Below, piece by piece: positions 1 through 5,894 of a stretch of 5,894 nt of DNA. This DNA is from Chloroflexota bacterium. Its GTDB lineage: Bacteria > Chloroflexota > Anaerolineae > B4-G1. Made by a program: the position numbers and the translations under genes. The stretch is taken from assembly GCA_003648085.1 (NCBI GenBank), contig QMOC01000189.1, positions 1-5,894 of the forward strand, in the 5' to 3' direction. Numbering within the stretch: the first letter of the stretch is position 1; each line of letters starts with the position of its first letter. The notes under the pieces are model-generated. The model had not been told where the DNA came from, made no database searches, and was given only the letters and a program-made list of their open reading frames with translations.

Positions 1-2
1 AG

Positions 3-1097
3 GTGCTTGCCCGTACCGATGGTCTGGGCCAAGAATTACTTCAGTCCTTTGAGGCAATGCGCGCTCAGCGCCAGGCCCGGCGAACGCAGTTGGCCAACGC
101 TGGCCTGCTCCGCCGCGAAGCCGACTTGCCCTACGTGCCCATCCCCACCACCTGCGGCGTGGACGGCTCCTACGCCATCGAGCGTCTGCTGACCACGGAC
201 CTCGTCGCGGCGGCTGCCCTGGCCGTAGAAGGCCTAACGCCGCCGTCTGAGACCCGCCACTGGCCGGAGCCCCGCCACCTGGTCTACGTCGGCACTGAGG
301 GCCACGATGCGGACACAGGCACCGTCGCCCGGGCGTTAATGATGGGCATGGAACTGCAACTGGCGTCCCAGGCTCCCCACGAGGTCGTCTTTGTGGACGG
401 CTCTCTGACAACGCCGCTCATCTACTTCAACCAGGCACTGAACAAGATCGCTGAGACGCCCAATCTGCATGTGGCTGACGAGTTCCTGCGGCATATCCGG
501 GAGTACCTGGATGCCTACCATGCCATTCTGGCTTCCCGGCGTTCCGACCGTTGCTGGGTGGGCGTCCCCAAGTACACCACCCGTCGAGAGATCGGGCACA
601 AACTCGGCTGGCCGGAAGCCCACGACGACCGAGGATTGCTCAGCAGTGTCCTTGAACCGGGTGAGTTCACTAGCGCCCTTCGGTTGCAACAGCCAGGGCA
701 GCCGTGGCACCTGAACATCGGCCCGGTACGCCCTGAAGACTACTCTGCTGTCGCCAAGCTGAGTGAGGAGATCATAGGCCTCTTAGCCGAGATCCGCGTG
801 CTCTACTATCGCCCGTATTCATGGCTGCCAGCCCTACGGCTGGAGATGAGCCGCGCCGTGGCTGAGACCCCTGCCCGCTTGGCTGCGGTGATTCACGGTG
901 TGCGCCACCAGTGCGGCTCAGCGGCCATTCTTGAGCCCTATCCCCTCTACATGGCTGACCGTATGGTCAAACATTTGGCACGGGCGATTCCTACTTTCCG
1001 CCAGGTTACCAGCCAACGCCTGGCCGAGACCTACGACGGTGACATCGGCGACGTGTTTCTGGGCTTGCATGGTTATCGTACAGAATCAGGGCGGTGA
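3..1097 (+). CDS. nurA: NurA-family 5'-3' nuclease, possibly truncated at the N-terminus by the window edge
   Basis: NurA is a manganese-dependent nuclease with an RNase H-like fold. It works with the HerA motor to resect DNA ends. The 364 residues seen match the usual size of the family. Asp54-Gly-Ser is the expected first metal-binding motif. Glu117 and Asp132-Gly-Ser (after a hydrophobic strand, VVFVD) fit the second and third acidic positions. Lys190 lies in a GVPK segment typical of the family. Near the C-terminus a Pro-Tyr-Pro-Leu-Tyr stretch (312-316) is followed by Ala-Asp, where archaeal enzymes commonly have Ala-His. The GTG at position 3 is only the first start available in the window. 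No ribosome site is visible because the sequence begins two bases earlier, so the true start may lie upstream. The stop codon is four bases before herA, which strongly supports the assignment. The motif reading is mine; the functional role is known from archaeal and Deinococcus NurA. Confidence 0.86.
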   Translation: MLARTDGLGQELLQSFEAMRAQRQARRTQLANAGLLRREADLPYVPIPTTCGVDGSYAIERLLTTDLVAAAALAVEGLTPPSETRHWPEPRHLVYVGTEGHDADTGTVARALMMGMELQLASQAPHEVVFVDGSLTTPLIYFNQALNKIAETPNLHVADEFLRHIREYLDAYHAILASRRSDRCWVGVPKYTTRREIGHKLGWPEAHDDRGLLSSVLEPGEFTSALRLQQPGQPWHLNIGPVRPEDYSAVAKLSEEIIGLLAEIRVLYYRPYSWLPALRLEMSRAVAETPARLAAVIHGVRHQCGSAAILEPYPLYMADRMVKHLARAIPTFRQVTSQRLAETYDGDIGDVFLGLHGYRTESGR

Positions 1098-1100
1098 GGA
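1093..1100 (+). promoter_or_regulatory. Ribosome binding site of herA, overlapping the nurA stop codon
   Basis: The purine-rich stretch GGTGAGGA contains the nurA TGA stop and sits just before the ATG at 1102. A second purine-rich stretch (AGGGCGG) lies a few bases upstream. The arrangement implies that ribosomes finishing nurA reinitiate on herA, keeping the two products balanced. This site favours the ATG at 1102 over in-frame starts further upstream. Confidence 0.6.
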
Positions 1101-1101
1101 A

Positions 1102-2928
1102 ATGAACGAAAATGATACCCCGAAATTGGACCGATTGGTTGACGCTGCCGAGCGCATCGGCGTCATCGGTTCCCCTTCATCCACCGGGGAACTGGGCCTG
1201 GACATCCTGGCCGGAGCCGTCAATAAGAAGCTGGTGGGCGAGCTGGCCTTATTTCGCTATCTCCAAGACGGCCAGGCTCACTACGCCCTGGGCCAGATCA
1301 CCGAGGTCACCCTGCGCAACGTCTGGCACGAAGACCCTACCATGCGCAGCCTGATCCGGCAACGGGGCCGGGTGGATGCGGTCAGCGAGCGGCAGGACAC
1401 CCATCAGGGCGGGATGATCGTCAGCGCGGTCTTCGCTGCCGGTCCCAACGGCTACCGCCCGAGCATTCTGGGCACCGTGCCTGCGACTGGCACGCCTATC
1501 CTCTTGGCCGATGATGCGGTTCTCAACGAACTGCTCTCCCCCTACCGCGACCAACTTTTCTACCTGGGCCACGTCTACGGCTCCCGGCCCAAGCTACCGC
1601 TATGGTTCAAGCACTTCGATCCTGGGCCCGATGGTGCTGGCGAGGCCTATCATCTGGGCATCTTTGGCAAGACTGGCTCCGGCAAATCGGTGCTGGCCAA
1701 GATGATCTTGCTGGCCTATGCCCGATATCCGAAGATGGCTTTGCTAGTCATTGACCCCCAGGGCGAATTCGCCAAGGACGTGCGAGGTCAATACTCCGGC
1801 GAGTTTCGACTTCCAGTGCGCGAGACGCTCCAGCGGCTGGACAAGCCAGTGCAGGTCTACAGCGTGCGTGATCTGATTCTAGACCGCTGGGACCTGTTTG
1901 CCCATATCCTATACGAATCACCCTTCTTCGAGCAATTGAGCGTGCCCAAAGGTGAGAACCGTCAACTGGCAACTGAGACCCTGGCTGACCGACTGTGCCG
2001 ACGTAGGGTGACCCTTAAGCGCCTGCACGAACGCTCGTCGTTTGACACGGCCTGGACGTTACTGGGCGATGAAAACGTGCAGAAAGTCTTTTATCGGTCA
2101 GAAGGCTCCCGCGCCCGCTTCCAGTCCATGTACAACGAAGCTGATCCTGACCATTTCTACACTGCCTACTGGCAACCTGTGGCCCAACTCTTCCGCGAAG
2201 ATCGATCAGGTGCGCGCAAGGTGGAAAGCATCCTCTACGGCCTATTCAATCCCGATGACGCTCGTCGGCCGCTGGTGGTGATTGACCTGTCGGCGGAGCA
2301 GGCTTTTCGTGCTCAGACCAGCGACGTTTCCTCGCTGCCTCTATTCGGTGGGCAGGAGGATCGTGCGGGTGAGCAACCTGCCCTTTTGTGGAACGAGACC
2401 ATTCAGGCACTGGTCATCAAGCGGCTTCTGGAGGGAGTTCGGTTAGCCGCTGAAGGAGCTTACAAGGAGAATCGAGGCCTCAATACGCTGGTACTCATGG
2501 ATGAAGCGCACCGCTTGGCTCCTCGTGAGGACCCTGGCAAAGAAGAGAAGAGAGCCATCCGTGCCATCCTCATTGACGCAGCCCGCACTACCCGCAAGTA
2601 CGGTGTCGGCTGGATGTTCATCAGCCAGACCTTATCTAGCCTGCATCGGGAAATCGTCGAGCAGTTACGCATCTTCTTCTTCGGCTTTGGCCTGGGCATG
2701 GGCACCGAGTTTCGGGCGTTGAGCGAATTGGTGGGTGGTCGTGGTAAGGCACTTGACCTCTATCAACTGTTTCGAGACCCGCACTCGTCTTTTGACATCG
2801 CCTCACGGGAGTATTCCTTCATGACCATCGGGCCAGTCTCGCCGTTGTCTTTCGCTGGCACGCCTCTGTTTTTCAATGCCTTTAACACGCCTGATGAGTT
2901 CCTCGAAGCGAATGAATTACAGTCGTGA
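1102..2928 (+). CDS. herA: HerA-type hexameric DNA-translocating ATPase
   Basis: HerA is a hexameric ring ATPase of the FtsK/HerA class that pumps double-stranded DNA and activates NurA. This protein has 608 residues. Residues about 18-135 resemble the HAS-barrel shared with ATP synthase subunits. Walker A is GKTGSGKS at 189-196. Asp218 and Glu222 lie in the ValIleAspProGlnGlyGluPhe segment typical of the HerA/DUF87 family. Walker B ends in Asp467-Glu468 (LVLMDEAH). Basic residues Arg495, Arg498 and Lys499 are candidates for the arginine finger, and Ser508-Gln509-Thr510 is the sensor-like motif. A long, mainly helical region (about 245-440) separates the nucleotide-binding motifs and makes the protein larger than typical archaeal HerA of about 500 residues. 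The frame stays open back to 898, but that extension overlaps nurA and reads poorly, so the ATG at 1102 is preferred. Partnership with the adjacent nurA is nearly certain. Whether the pair serves general repair or defence cannot be told from this window. Confidence 0.92.
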   Translation: MNENDTPKLDRLVDAAERIGVIGSPSSTGELGLDILAGAVNKKLVGELALFRYLQDGQAHYALGQITEVTLRNVWHEDPTMRSLIRQRGRVDAVSERQDTHQGGMIVSAVFAAGPNGYRPSILGTVPATGTPILLADDAVLNELLSPYRDQLFYLGHVYGSRPKLPLWFKHFDPGPDGAGEAYHLGIFGKTGSGKSVLAKMILLAYARYPKMALLVIDPQGEFAKDVRGQYSGEFRLPVRETLQRLDKPVQVYSVRDLILDRWDLFAHILYESPFFEQLSVPKGENRQLATETLADRLCRRRVTLKRLHERSSFDTAWTLLGDENVQKVFYRSEGSRARFQSMYNEADPDHFYTAYWQPVAQLFREDRSGARKVESILYGLFNPDDARRPLVVIDLSAEQAFRAQTSDVSSLPLFGGQEDRAGEQPALLWNETIQALVIKRLLEGVRLAAEGAYKENRGLNTLVLMDEAHRLAPREDPGKEEKRAIRAILIDAARTTRKYGVGWMFISQTLSSLHREIVEQLRIFFFGFGLGMGTEFRALSELVGGRGKALDLYQLFRDPHSSFDIASREYSFMTIGPVSPLSFAGTPLFFNAFNTPDEFLEANELQS

Positions 2929-3138
2929 TGATAACCTCGCCGCCGTGATCTGAGAAGAACTCCGCAACGCCATCGCCAACGCCTGCGCTCATATGCGGCG
3001 CGAAGGGCTAACGATTGGAGCGCCTGGGCGGGGTCGGATAAAGGCTTGACCGGCGATGTGCTGGCGAGCTTCATCTTGGGACTGTGCCTGGAGCCGGAGG
3101 AATAACCGCCGGAGATAGTTGAGGACTACGTGCGCTAG
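2912..3138 (+). pseudogene. Decayed small gene between herA and the next gene
   Basis: The stretch between herA and the next gene reads as protein only if two frames are joined. From the ATG at 2912, which overlaps the end of herA by 17 bases, the frame gives MNYSRDDNLAAVI, then TGA at 2951-2953, then EELRNAIANACAHMRRE. From roughly 3000 onward the protein-like reading moves to the frame one base back (WSAWAGSDKG, then TGDVLASFILGL). That frame runs into TAA at 3103-3105 and on to TAG at 3136-3138, 19 bases before the next start. The pattern fits a gene of about 75 codons with two nonsense changes and one single-base deletion (or two-base insertion) somewhere around 2985-3018. The TGA could derive from CGA by one C-to-T change. 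I do not recognise the family. It may instead be noncoding sequence that happens to look coding, or an assembly error. Confidence 0.38.
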
Positions 3139-3147
3139 GCACTGGCT

Positions 3148-3152
3148 GGAGG
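3148..3152 (+). promoter_or_regulatory. Ribosome binding site deciding the start at 3158
   Basis: GGAGG lies five bases before the ATG at 3158. A second, less canonical purine run (AGGGGGA, 3186-3192) lies seven bases before another in-frame ATG at 3200. The first is the closer match to the Shine-Dalgarno consensus, so 3158 was chosen, but initiation at 3200 is a real alternative. Confidence 0.5.
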
Positions 3153-3157
3153 TGGCA

Positions 3158-3760
3158 ATGGCAGAGGATGCGTCGTTTCTTCTGAAGGGGGACGAGAACA
3201 TGGGCGATTGGCAAGATGACTTAATCTCATTCCTGTTCATCACACCCGATATGATGATGGATCGAATCACCAGGGGTTGGCGTGAGGAGCAGGAGAATAA
3301 GCCCATCACCTTGAACAGCAGGCTCTCGGCGGCGCTCAACAAATGCCCCTCTCCGTGGATCAATGGCATTTGCCGACAACTGGGATTGAACCCCAAGGCG
3401 TTGCGGACCAAGAGGAAGAAAGTGGCCGCCATCCAGGCGCACCTCACCGACGTGTCCAAATTGCGCCAGGTAGTGAAATCTCTGCCTGCTGCCAGCCTAC
3501 AGGCCCTGAACTACGTGCTGGAACATGGCGGCTGGGTAAAGATAGGCCAACTGACCCGCCGCTTCGGCAAGATGGACGACGTAGGCTGGTTCTGGGACGA
3601 GGAAGAGCCGCCCGTTTCCCCGCTTGGTCAGTTGCGGGTGCGCGGGTTGCTCTTCGTGGGCAAGGCAGGTCTCAAGGGCCGCAGTTATCGGGTGGCCGTA
3701 ATACCGAAGGAACTGCGGGAGCCGTTGGGTATTCTGTTGGCCGAGAGCAGCCCGAGATAG
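3158..3760 (+). CDS. Unrecognised small protein with SAP-like and winged-helix-like segments
   Basis: I do not recognise this family. The product has 200 residues from the ATG at 3158, or 186 from the ATG at 3200. There is no signal peptide or membrane segment, so it should be cytoplasmic. Counting from the 3200 start, residues about 1-35 are acidic and hydrophobic with a Met-rich patch. Residues about 55-85 (CRQLGLNP, then a TKRKK cluster and AAIQAHL) have the helix-turn-helix spacing and basic content of SAP-type DNA-binding motifs. Residues about 94-180 begin SLPAASLQALNYVLEHGGWV. They then have a Trp-rich acidic turn (WFWDEEE) and SPLGQLRVRGLLFVG, ending in a strand and VIPKELRE. This order resembles a winged helix of the kind seen at the N-terminus of XPB-like helicases, where short Leu-rich helices precede a glycine-turn hairpin. 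A DNA-binding or adaptor role would suit its neighbours, but that is inference. It is followed by mutS after 42 bases. Confidence 0.75.
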   Translation: MAEDASFLLKGDENMGDWQDDLISFLFITPDMMMDRITRGWREEQENKPITLNSRLSAALNKCPSPWINGICRQLGLNPKALRTKRKKVAAIQAHLTDVSKLRQVVKSLPAASLQALNYVLEHGGWVKIGQLTRRFGKMDDVGWFWDEEEPPVSPLGQLRVRGLLFVGKAGLKGRSYRVAVIPKELREPLGILLAESSPR

Positions 3761-3761
3761 G

Positions 3762-3790
3762 GCGAGTAAGGGTAACCCTCGCGGTTGCCC
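3762..3790 (+). other. Hairpin with an alternative fold in the leader of mutS
   Basis: GGGTAACC (3770-3777) can pair with GGTTGCCC (3783-3790) around a five-base loop, giving eight pairs including one G-U. A competing stem, GCGA (3762-3765) with TCGC (3779-3782) plus an inner GGG/CCC pairing, uses some of the same bases. No T-run follows, so it is not a standard terminator. It sits directly before the AGGA of mutS and could limit ribosome access. The pairing is seen directly; any regulatory role is a guess. Confidence 0.35.
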
Positions 3791-3794
3791 AGGA
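3791..3794 (+). promoter_or_regulatory. Ribosome binding site of mutS
   Basis: AGGA begins immediately after the hairpin and lies eight bases before the ATG at 3803. The match is modest, but the spacing is right and the ATG opens directly into the conserved MutS N-terminus. Confidence 0.45.
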
Positions 3795-3802
3795 TTAAGA
3801 CC

Positions 3803-5894
3803 ATGCCCAAAGTAACCCCTGTCCGCAAGCAGTATCTCCAGATCAAGGCCCAGCACCCGGACGCCATCGTCTTCTTCCGGCTGGGCGATTTCTACGAGAC
3901 CTTCGACGAGGACGCGGAGATCGCCGCCCGCGAACTGGACCTCGTCCTGACCTCGCGCCCGGTGGCCAAGGGGCAGCGCGTGCCGATGGCCGGCGTCCCC
4001 CACCACGCCATCGAGGGGTACATCGCCCGCCTCATCGAGAAGGGGTATCGCGTCGCCATCGCTGAGCAGGTGGGGGAGGTCACCGGTAAGGGGCTGGTCC
4101 ACCGTGAGGTGACCCGCGTCGTGACCCCCGGCACCGTAGTCGAACCGGCACTGTTGGACGAGAAGCGGCCCAACTACCTGGCTGCTGTCGTGGTCGAGGG
4201 CGAGCGGGCCGGGCTGGCCTATGCCGACATCACCACCGGCGAGTTCGCCACGGCACAGTTGGACACGAGCGAGGTGGAACAGGAGTTGGCACGCTTGCAA
4301 CCCCGCGAGTGCCTCGTTCCAACGTTTGATGTGCAAGGTTCGACGTCCGAGGTTCAGAACCCCGATACCCGGAACCTGGAACCTGAAACTCTGCCGCCAG
4401 GCACCCACCTCACCCCGCTCTCCTCCTACCGCTTCGAACTGGGTGCGGCTCGCCAGGCGCTGCTCGACCACTTCGGCGTGGCGACGCTGGACGGCTTCGG
4501 CTGCGCGGGTAAATCCCTGGCTATCCGCGCCGCTGGCGCTATCATTCACTACCTGCGCGAGACCCAGAAGGGGGCGCTGGCGCAGATCGTGGGTCTCAGC
4601 ACCTACTCGACCGCGCGCTTTATGATGCTCGACGCGGCTACGCGCCGCAATCTGGAATTGACCGAGACGATCCGCGAGCGTAAGGTGCGCGGCTCGCTTT
4701 TGGGCGTCCTCGACCTGACGCTCACGCCGATGGGCGGGCGGCTTCTGCGGTCACGGCTGGCCCAGCCCTTGCTCGATCGGGCGGAACTGGAAGCGCGGCT
4801 GGACCAAGTGGAGGCGTTCTACGAAGACACCATCCTCCGCGGGCGGGTGCGTGAAGCGCTCAAGGGCGTGCCTGACCTGGAGCGGCTGACCAATCGGGTG
4901 CTGGCGGGTGTCGCGACACCTCGCGACTTGGTGGGGATCAGGAAGGCGCTGGAGGCGGTGAAAGAAGTAGGAAGCAGGATGCAAGATGCAACACGCAATA
5001 CGCAGTACGAGAGTGCCTCCTGCCTCGTGCGTCTTGCATCTTCTCTCGATCCCTGTGAGGATGTTGCCGCACTGGTGGCCTCCGCCATCGTGGACGACCC
5101 GCCCGCGTCTCTCTCCGCCGGCGGGGTTATCCGGCCTGGCTTCTCCGCCGAACTGGACTCCATCGTCACGGCGGCGCGGGACGCCAAAGCCTGGGTCGCC
5201 GGCCTGGAAAAGCGGGAGCGTGAGCGCACCGGAATCAAAAACCTTAAGGTGGGCTACAACAAAGTCTTTGGCTACTACATCGAGGTCACCAAAGCCAACC
5301 TGAGCGCCGTGCCTGACGAGTACATCCGCAAACAGACGTTAGTCAACGCCGAGCGGTTCATCACACCAGAGTTGAAGGAGTACGAGGCGCTGATCCTGAA
5401 CGCCGAAGAGCGGCAGGCCGAGGTGGAGGCGCGGCTGTTCAAGGACGTCTGCCAGCAGGTGGGGGCGCGAGCCGAATCCTTGCTCAAGACGGCGCGGGCA
5501 TTGGCGCGGCTGGACGTGGCGGCGGCGCTGGCCGAGGTTGCTGTGCGCAACCGCTACGTGCGTCCCGAACTGACCGACGAGGAGGTGCTGGAGATCGTTG
5601 GCGGGCGGCATCCGGTGGTGGAGCAGACGCTGCGGGACGAACCCTTCGTGCCTAACGACCTGCGCCTCAACAGTGACGAGCGCATCCTGGTCATCACCGG
5701 GCCGAACATGGCCGGAAAGAGCGTCTACCTGCGGCAGAACGCGCTCATTGTGCTGATGGCGCAAATGGGCGGTTTCGTGCCTGCCGACCGGGCGCGCATC
5801 GGTATCGTGGACCGTATCTTCACCCGCATCGGTGCGCAGGATGAGGTGGCCTCCGGTCAGTCCACCTTCATGGTCGAGATGGTCGAGACGGCCA
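3803..5894 (+). CDS. mutS: DNA mismatch repair protein MutS, N-terminal 697 codons, cut by the window end
   Basis: MutS dimers scan DNA, bind mismatches and, after ATP exchange, recruit MutL to start strand-directed repair. The mismatch-reading motif Phe30-Tyr31-Glu32 lies in LGDFYETF, as in E. coli MutS. The connector domain follows at about 120-250. The core begins around DAATRRNLELT (277-287). The clamp region is seen in KVGYNKVFGYYIEVT (from 482) and NAERFITPELKEYE (515-528). Walker A is GPNMAGKS at 633-640. The window ends in the conserved ASGQSTFMVEM segment, so Walker B, the rest of the ATPase domain and any C-terminal tetramerisation tail are missing. Family length is typically 800-900 residues. 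The start is supported by homology and position. Two stretches differ from the family: residues about 174-196 and 388-415 are encoded by arrays of 7-base units (separate entries). All conserved motifs are intact around them, so the gene appears functional. Confidence 0.97.
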   Translation, partial: MPKVTPVRKQYLQIKAQHPDAIVFFRLGDFYETFDEDAEIAARELDLVLTSRPVAKGQRVPMAGVPHHAIEGYIARLIEKGYRVAIAEQVGEVTGKGLVHREVTRVVTPGTVVEPALLDEKRPNYLAAVVVEGERAGLAYADITTGEFATAQLDTSEVEQELARLQPRECLVPTFDVQGSTSEVQNPDTRNLEPETLPPGTHLTPLSSYRFELGAARQALLDHFGVATLDGFGCAGKSLAIRAAGAIIHYLRETQKGALAQIVGLSTYSTARFMMLDAATRRNLELTETIRERKVRGSLLGVLDLTLTPMGGRLLRSRLAQPLLDRAELEARLDQVEAFYEDTILRGRVREALKGVPDLERLTNRVLAGVATPRDLVGIRKALEAVKEVGSRMQDATRNTQYESASCLVRLASSLDPCEDVAALVASAIVDDPPASLSAGGVIRPGFSAELDSIVTAARDAKAWVAGLEKRERERTGIKNLKVGYNKVFGYYIEVTKANLSAVPDEYIRKQTLVNAERFITPELKEYEALILNAEERQAEVEARLFKDVCQQVGARAESLLKTARALARLDVAAALAEVAVRNRYVRPELTDEEVLEIVGGRHPVVEQTLRDEPFVPNDLRLNSDERILVITGPNMAGKSVYLRQNALIVLMAQMGGFVPADRARIGIVDRIFTRIGAQDEVASGQSTFMVEMVETA
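4322..4391. repeat. Inverted array of degenerate heptamers inside mutS (A-x-G-T-T-C-x type)
   Basis: Cut into 7-base units from 4322, this stretch gives five units reading forward (4322-4356) and five reading as reverse complement (4357-4391), meeting with no spacer. Once oriented alike, all ten units have G at position 3 and nine of ten have T at position 4. The best units are AGGTTCG (4336-4342) and AGGTTCA (4350-4356) on the left, and two adjacent GGAACCT units (4371-4384) on the right. The outer units are degenerate, so the edges are uncertain. A nine-unit extent of 63 bases would be exactly 21 codons. It encodes a polar, probably disordered stretch (around VQGSTSEVQNPDTR) within the connector domain. 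There E. coli MutS has a shorter loop, by my memory of that sequence. Confidence 0.66.
4964..5047. repeat. Inverted array of twelve heptamers inside mutS (N-A-N-G-C-A-R type)
   Basis: Seven consecutive 7-base units read forward (4964-5012) and five read as reverse complement (5013-5047), meeting with no spacer. Once oriented alike, all twelve have A at position 2, eleven have G at position 4, eleven have A at position 6, and nine have the full GCA at positions 4-6. GATGCAA occurs twice on the left (4978-4991) and once inverted on the right (5034-5040). As a result, 4978-4990 pairs with 5028-5040 at 12 of 13 positions. The whole array is 84 bases, exactly 28 codons (residues 388-415), and begins on a codon boundary. 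It encodes EVGSRMQDATRNTQYE and then SASCLVRLASSL, between two predicted lever-domain helices. Family-like sequence (DPCEDVAALV) resumes straight after it. Confidence 0.85.

Noticed and set aside
898..1101. Upstream in-frame extension of herA
   Set aside because: It lies wholly inside the end of nurA in another frame, its residues look like an out-of-frame shadow, and the ATG at 1102 has a ribosome site and begins the expected N-terminal region.
3046..3074. Possible promoter with TTGACC as the -35 element
   Set aside because: No acceptable -10 box lies 16-18 bases downstream (the best is CTTCAT), and the TTGACC falls within the decayed reading frame.
2763..3074. 103-codon minus-strand open frame across the herA end
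   Set aside because: It largely overlaps herA antisense, has low-complexity Arg-rich content, and no ribosome site that I can see.
3094..3112. Possible terminator CCGGAGG-AATAA-CCGCCGG
   Set aside because: The stem has an A-G mismatch, no T-run follows, and it lies inside the decayed coding stretch, so chance pairing is as likely.
3119..3157. TTG start 39 bases upstream of the small protein gene
   Set aside because: It has no good ribosome site, would overlap the end of the decayed gene, and adds residues (RTTCARHWLEV) that look like readthrough of noncoding sequence.
3497..4549. 350-codon open frame on the minus strand
   Set aside because: It runs opposite the small protein gene and mutS, both strongly supported. 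Long antisense frames are common opposite GC-rich genes, and its residues show no recognisable motif.
1..5894. CRISPR array, tRNA, rRNA or insertion sequence
   Set aside because: I saw no regularly spaced long direct repeats, no tRNA cloverleaf with the conserved T-arm, and no transposase or terminal inverted repeats. The only repeats are the 7-base arrays in mutS.

Overview
The window reads as a bacterial chromosome segment of moderately high GC content. Every gene I can support is on the + strand, in the order nurA, herA, a decayed small gene, an unrecognised small protein, mutS. The bacterial nurA-herA pair and the style of the MutS protein suggest an Anaerolineae-like member of the Chloroflexota. 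That placement is an inference from sequence character, not a database result.

Positions 1-2928 hold a tight two-gene unit. nurA (nuclease, its start only two bases inside the window edge) is followed after four bases by herA (hexameric FtsK/HerA-type ATPase with a HAS-barrel, intact Walker A and B motifs). In archaea and in Deinococcus these two proteins form a DNA-end resection motor. In other bacteria HerA-type ATPases also take part in anti-phage defence. Positions 2912-3138 look like a broken small gene with in-frame stops and a frameshift. Positions 3158-3760 encode a basic protein of about 200 residues that I do not recognise. It has a SAP-like Lys/Arg segment and a C-terminal half that looks like a winged helix, so it may bind DNA.

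From 3803 to the window edge is the first 697 codons of mutS, the mismatch-recognition ATPase. It is cut off just before Walker B. A small hairpin lies between it and the preceding gene.

The most unusual structure is inside mutS. Two stretches (4322-4391 and 4964-5047) are built from degenerate 7-base units in strict register. Each has a left arm in one orientation meeting a right arm in the opposite orientation with no spacer. The two have different unit sequences but the same architecture, and both are translated, in regions expected to be a connector-domain loop and a lever-domain inter-helix segment. I read them as members of one class of inverted heptamer arrays that has colonised a mismatch-repair gene. 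Gain or loss of one unit would shift the frame of mutS, so such arrays could in principle switch mismatch repair on and off. The switching idea is inference.
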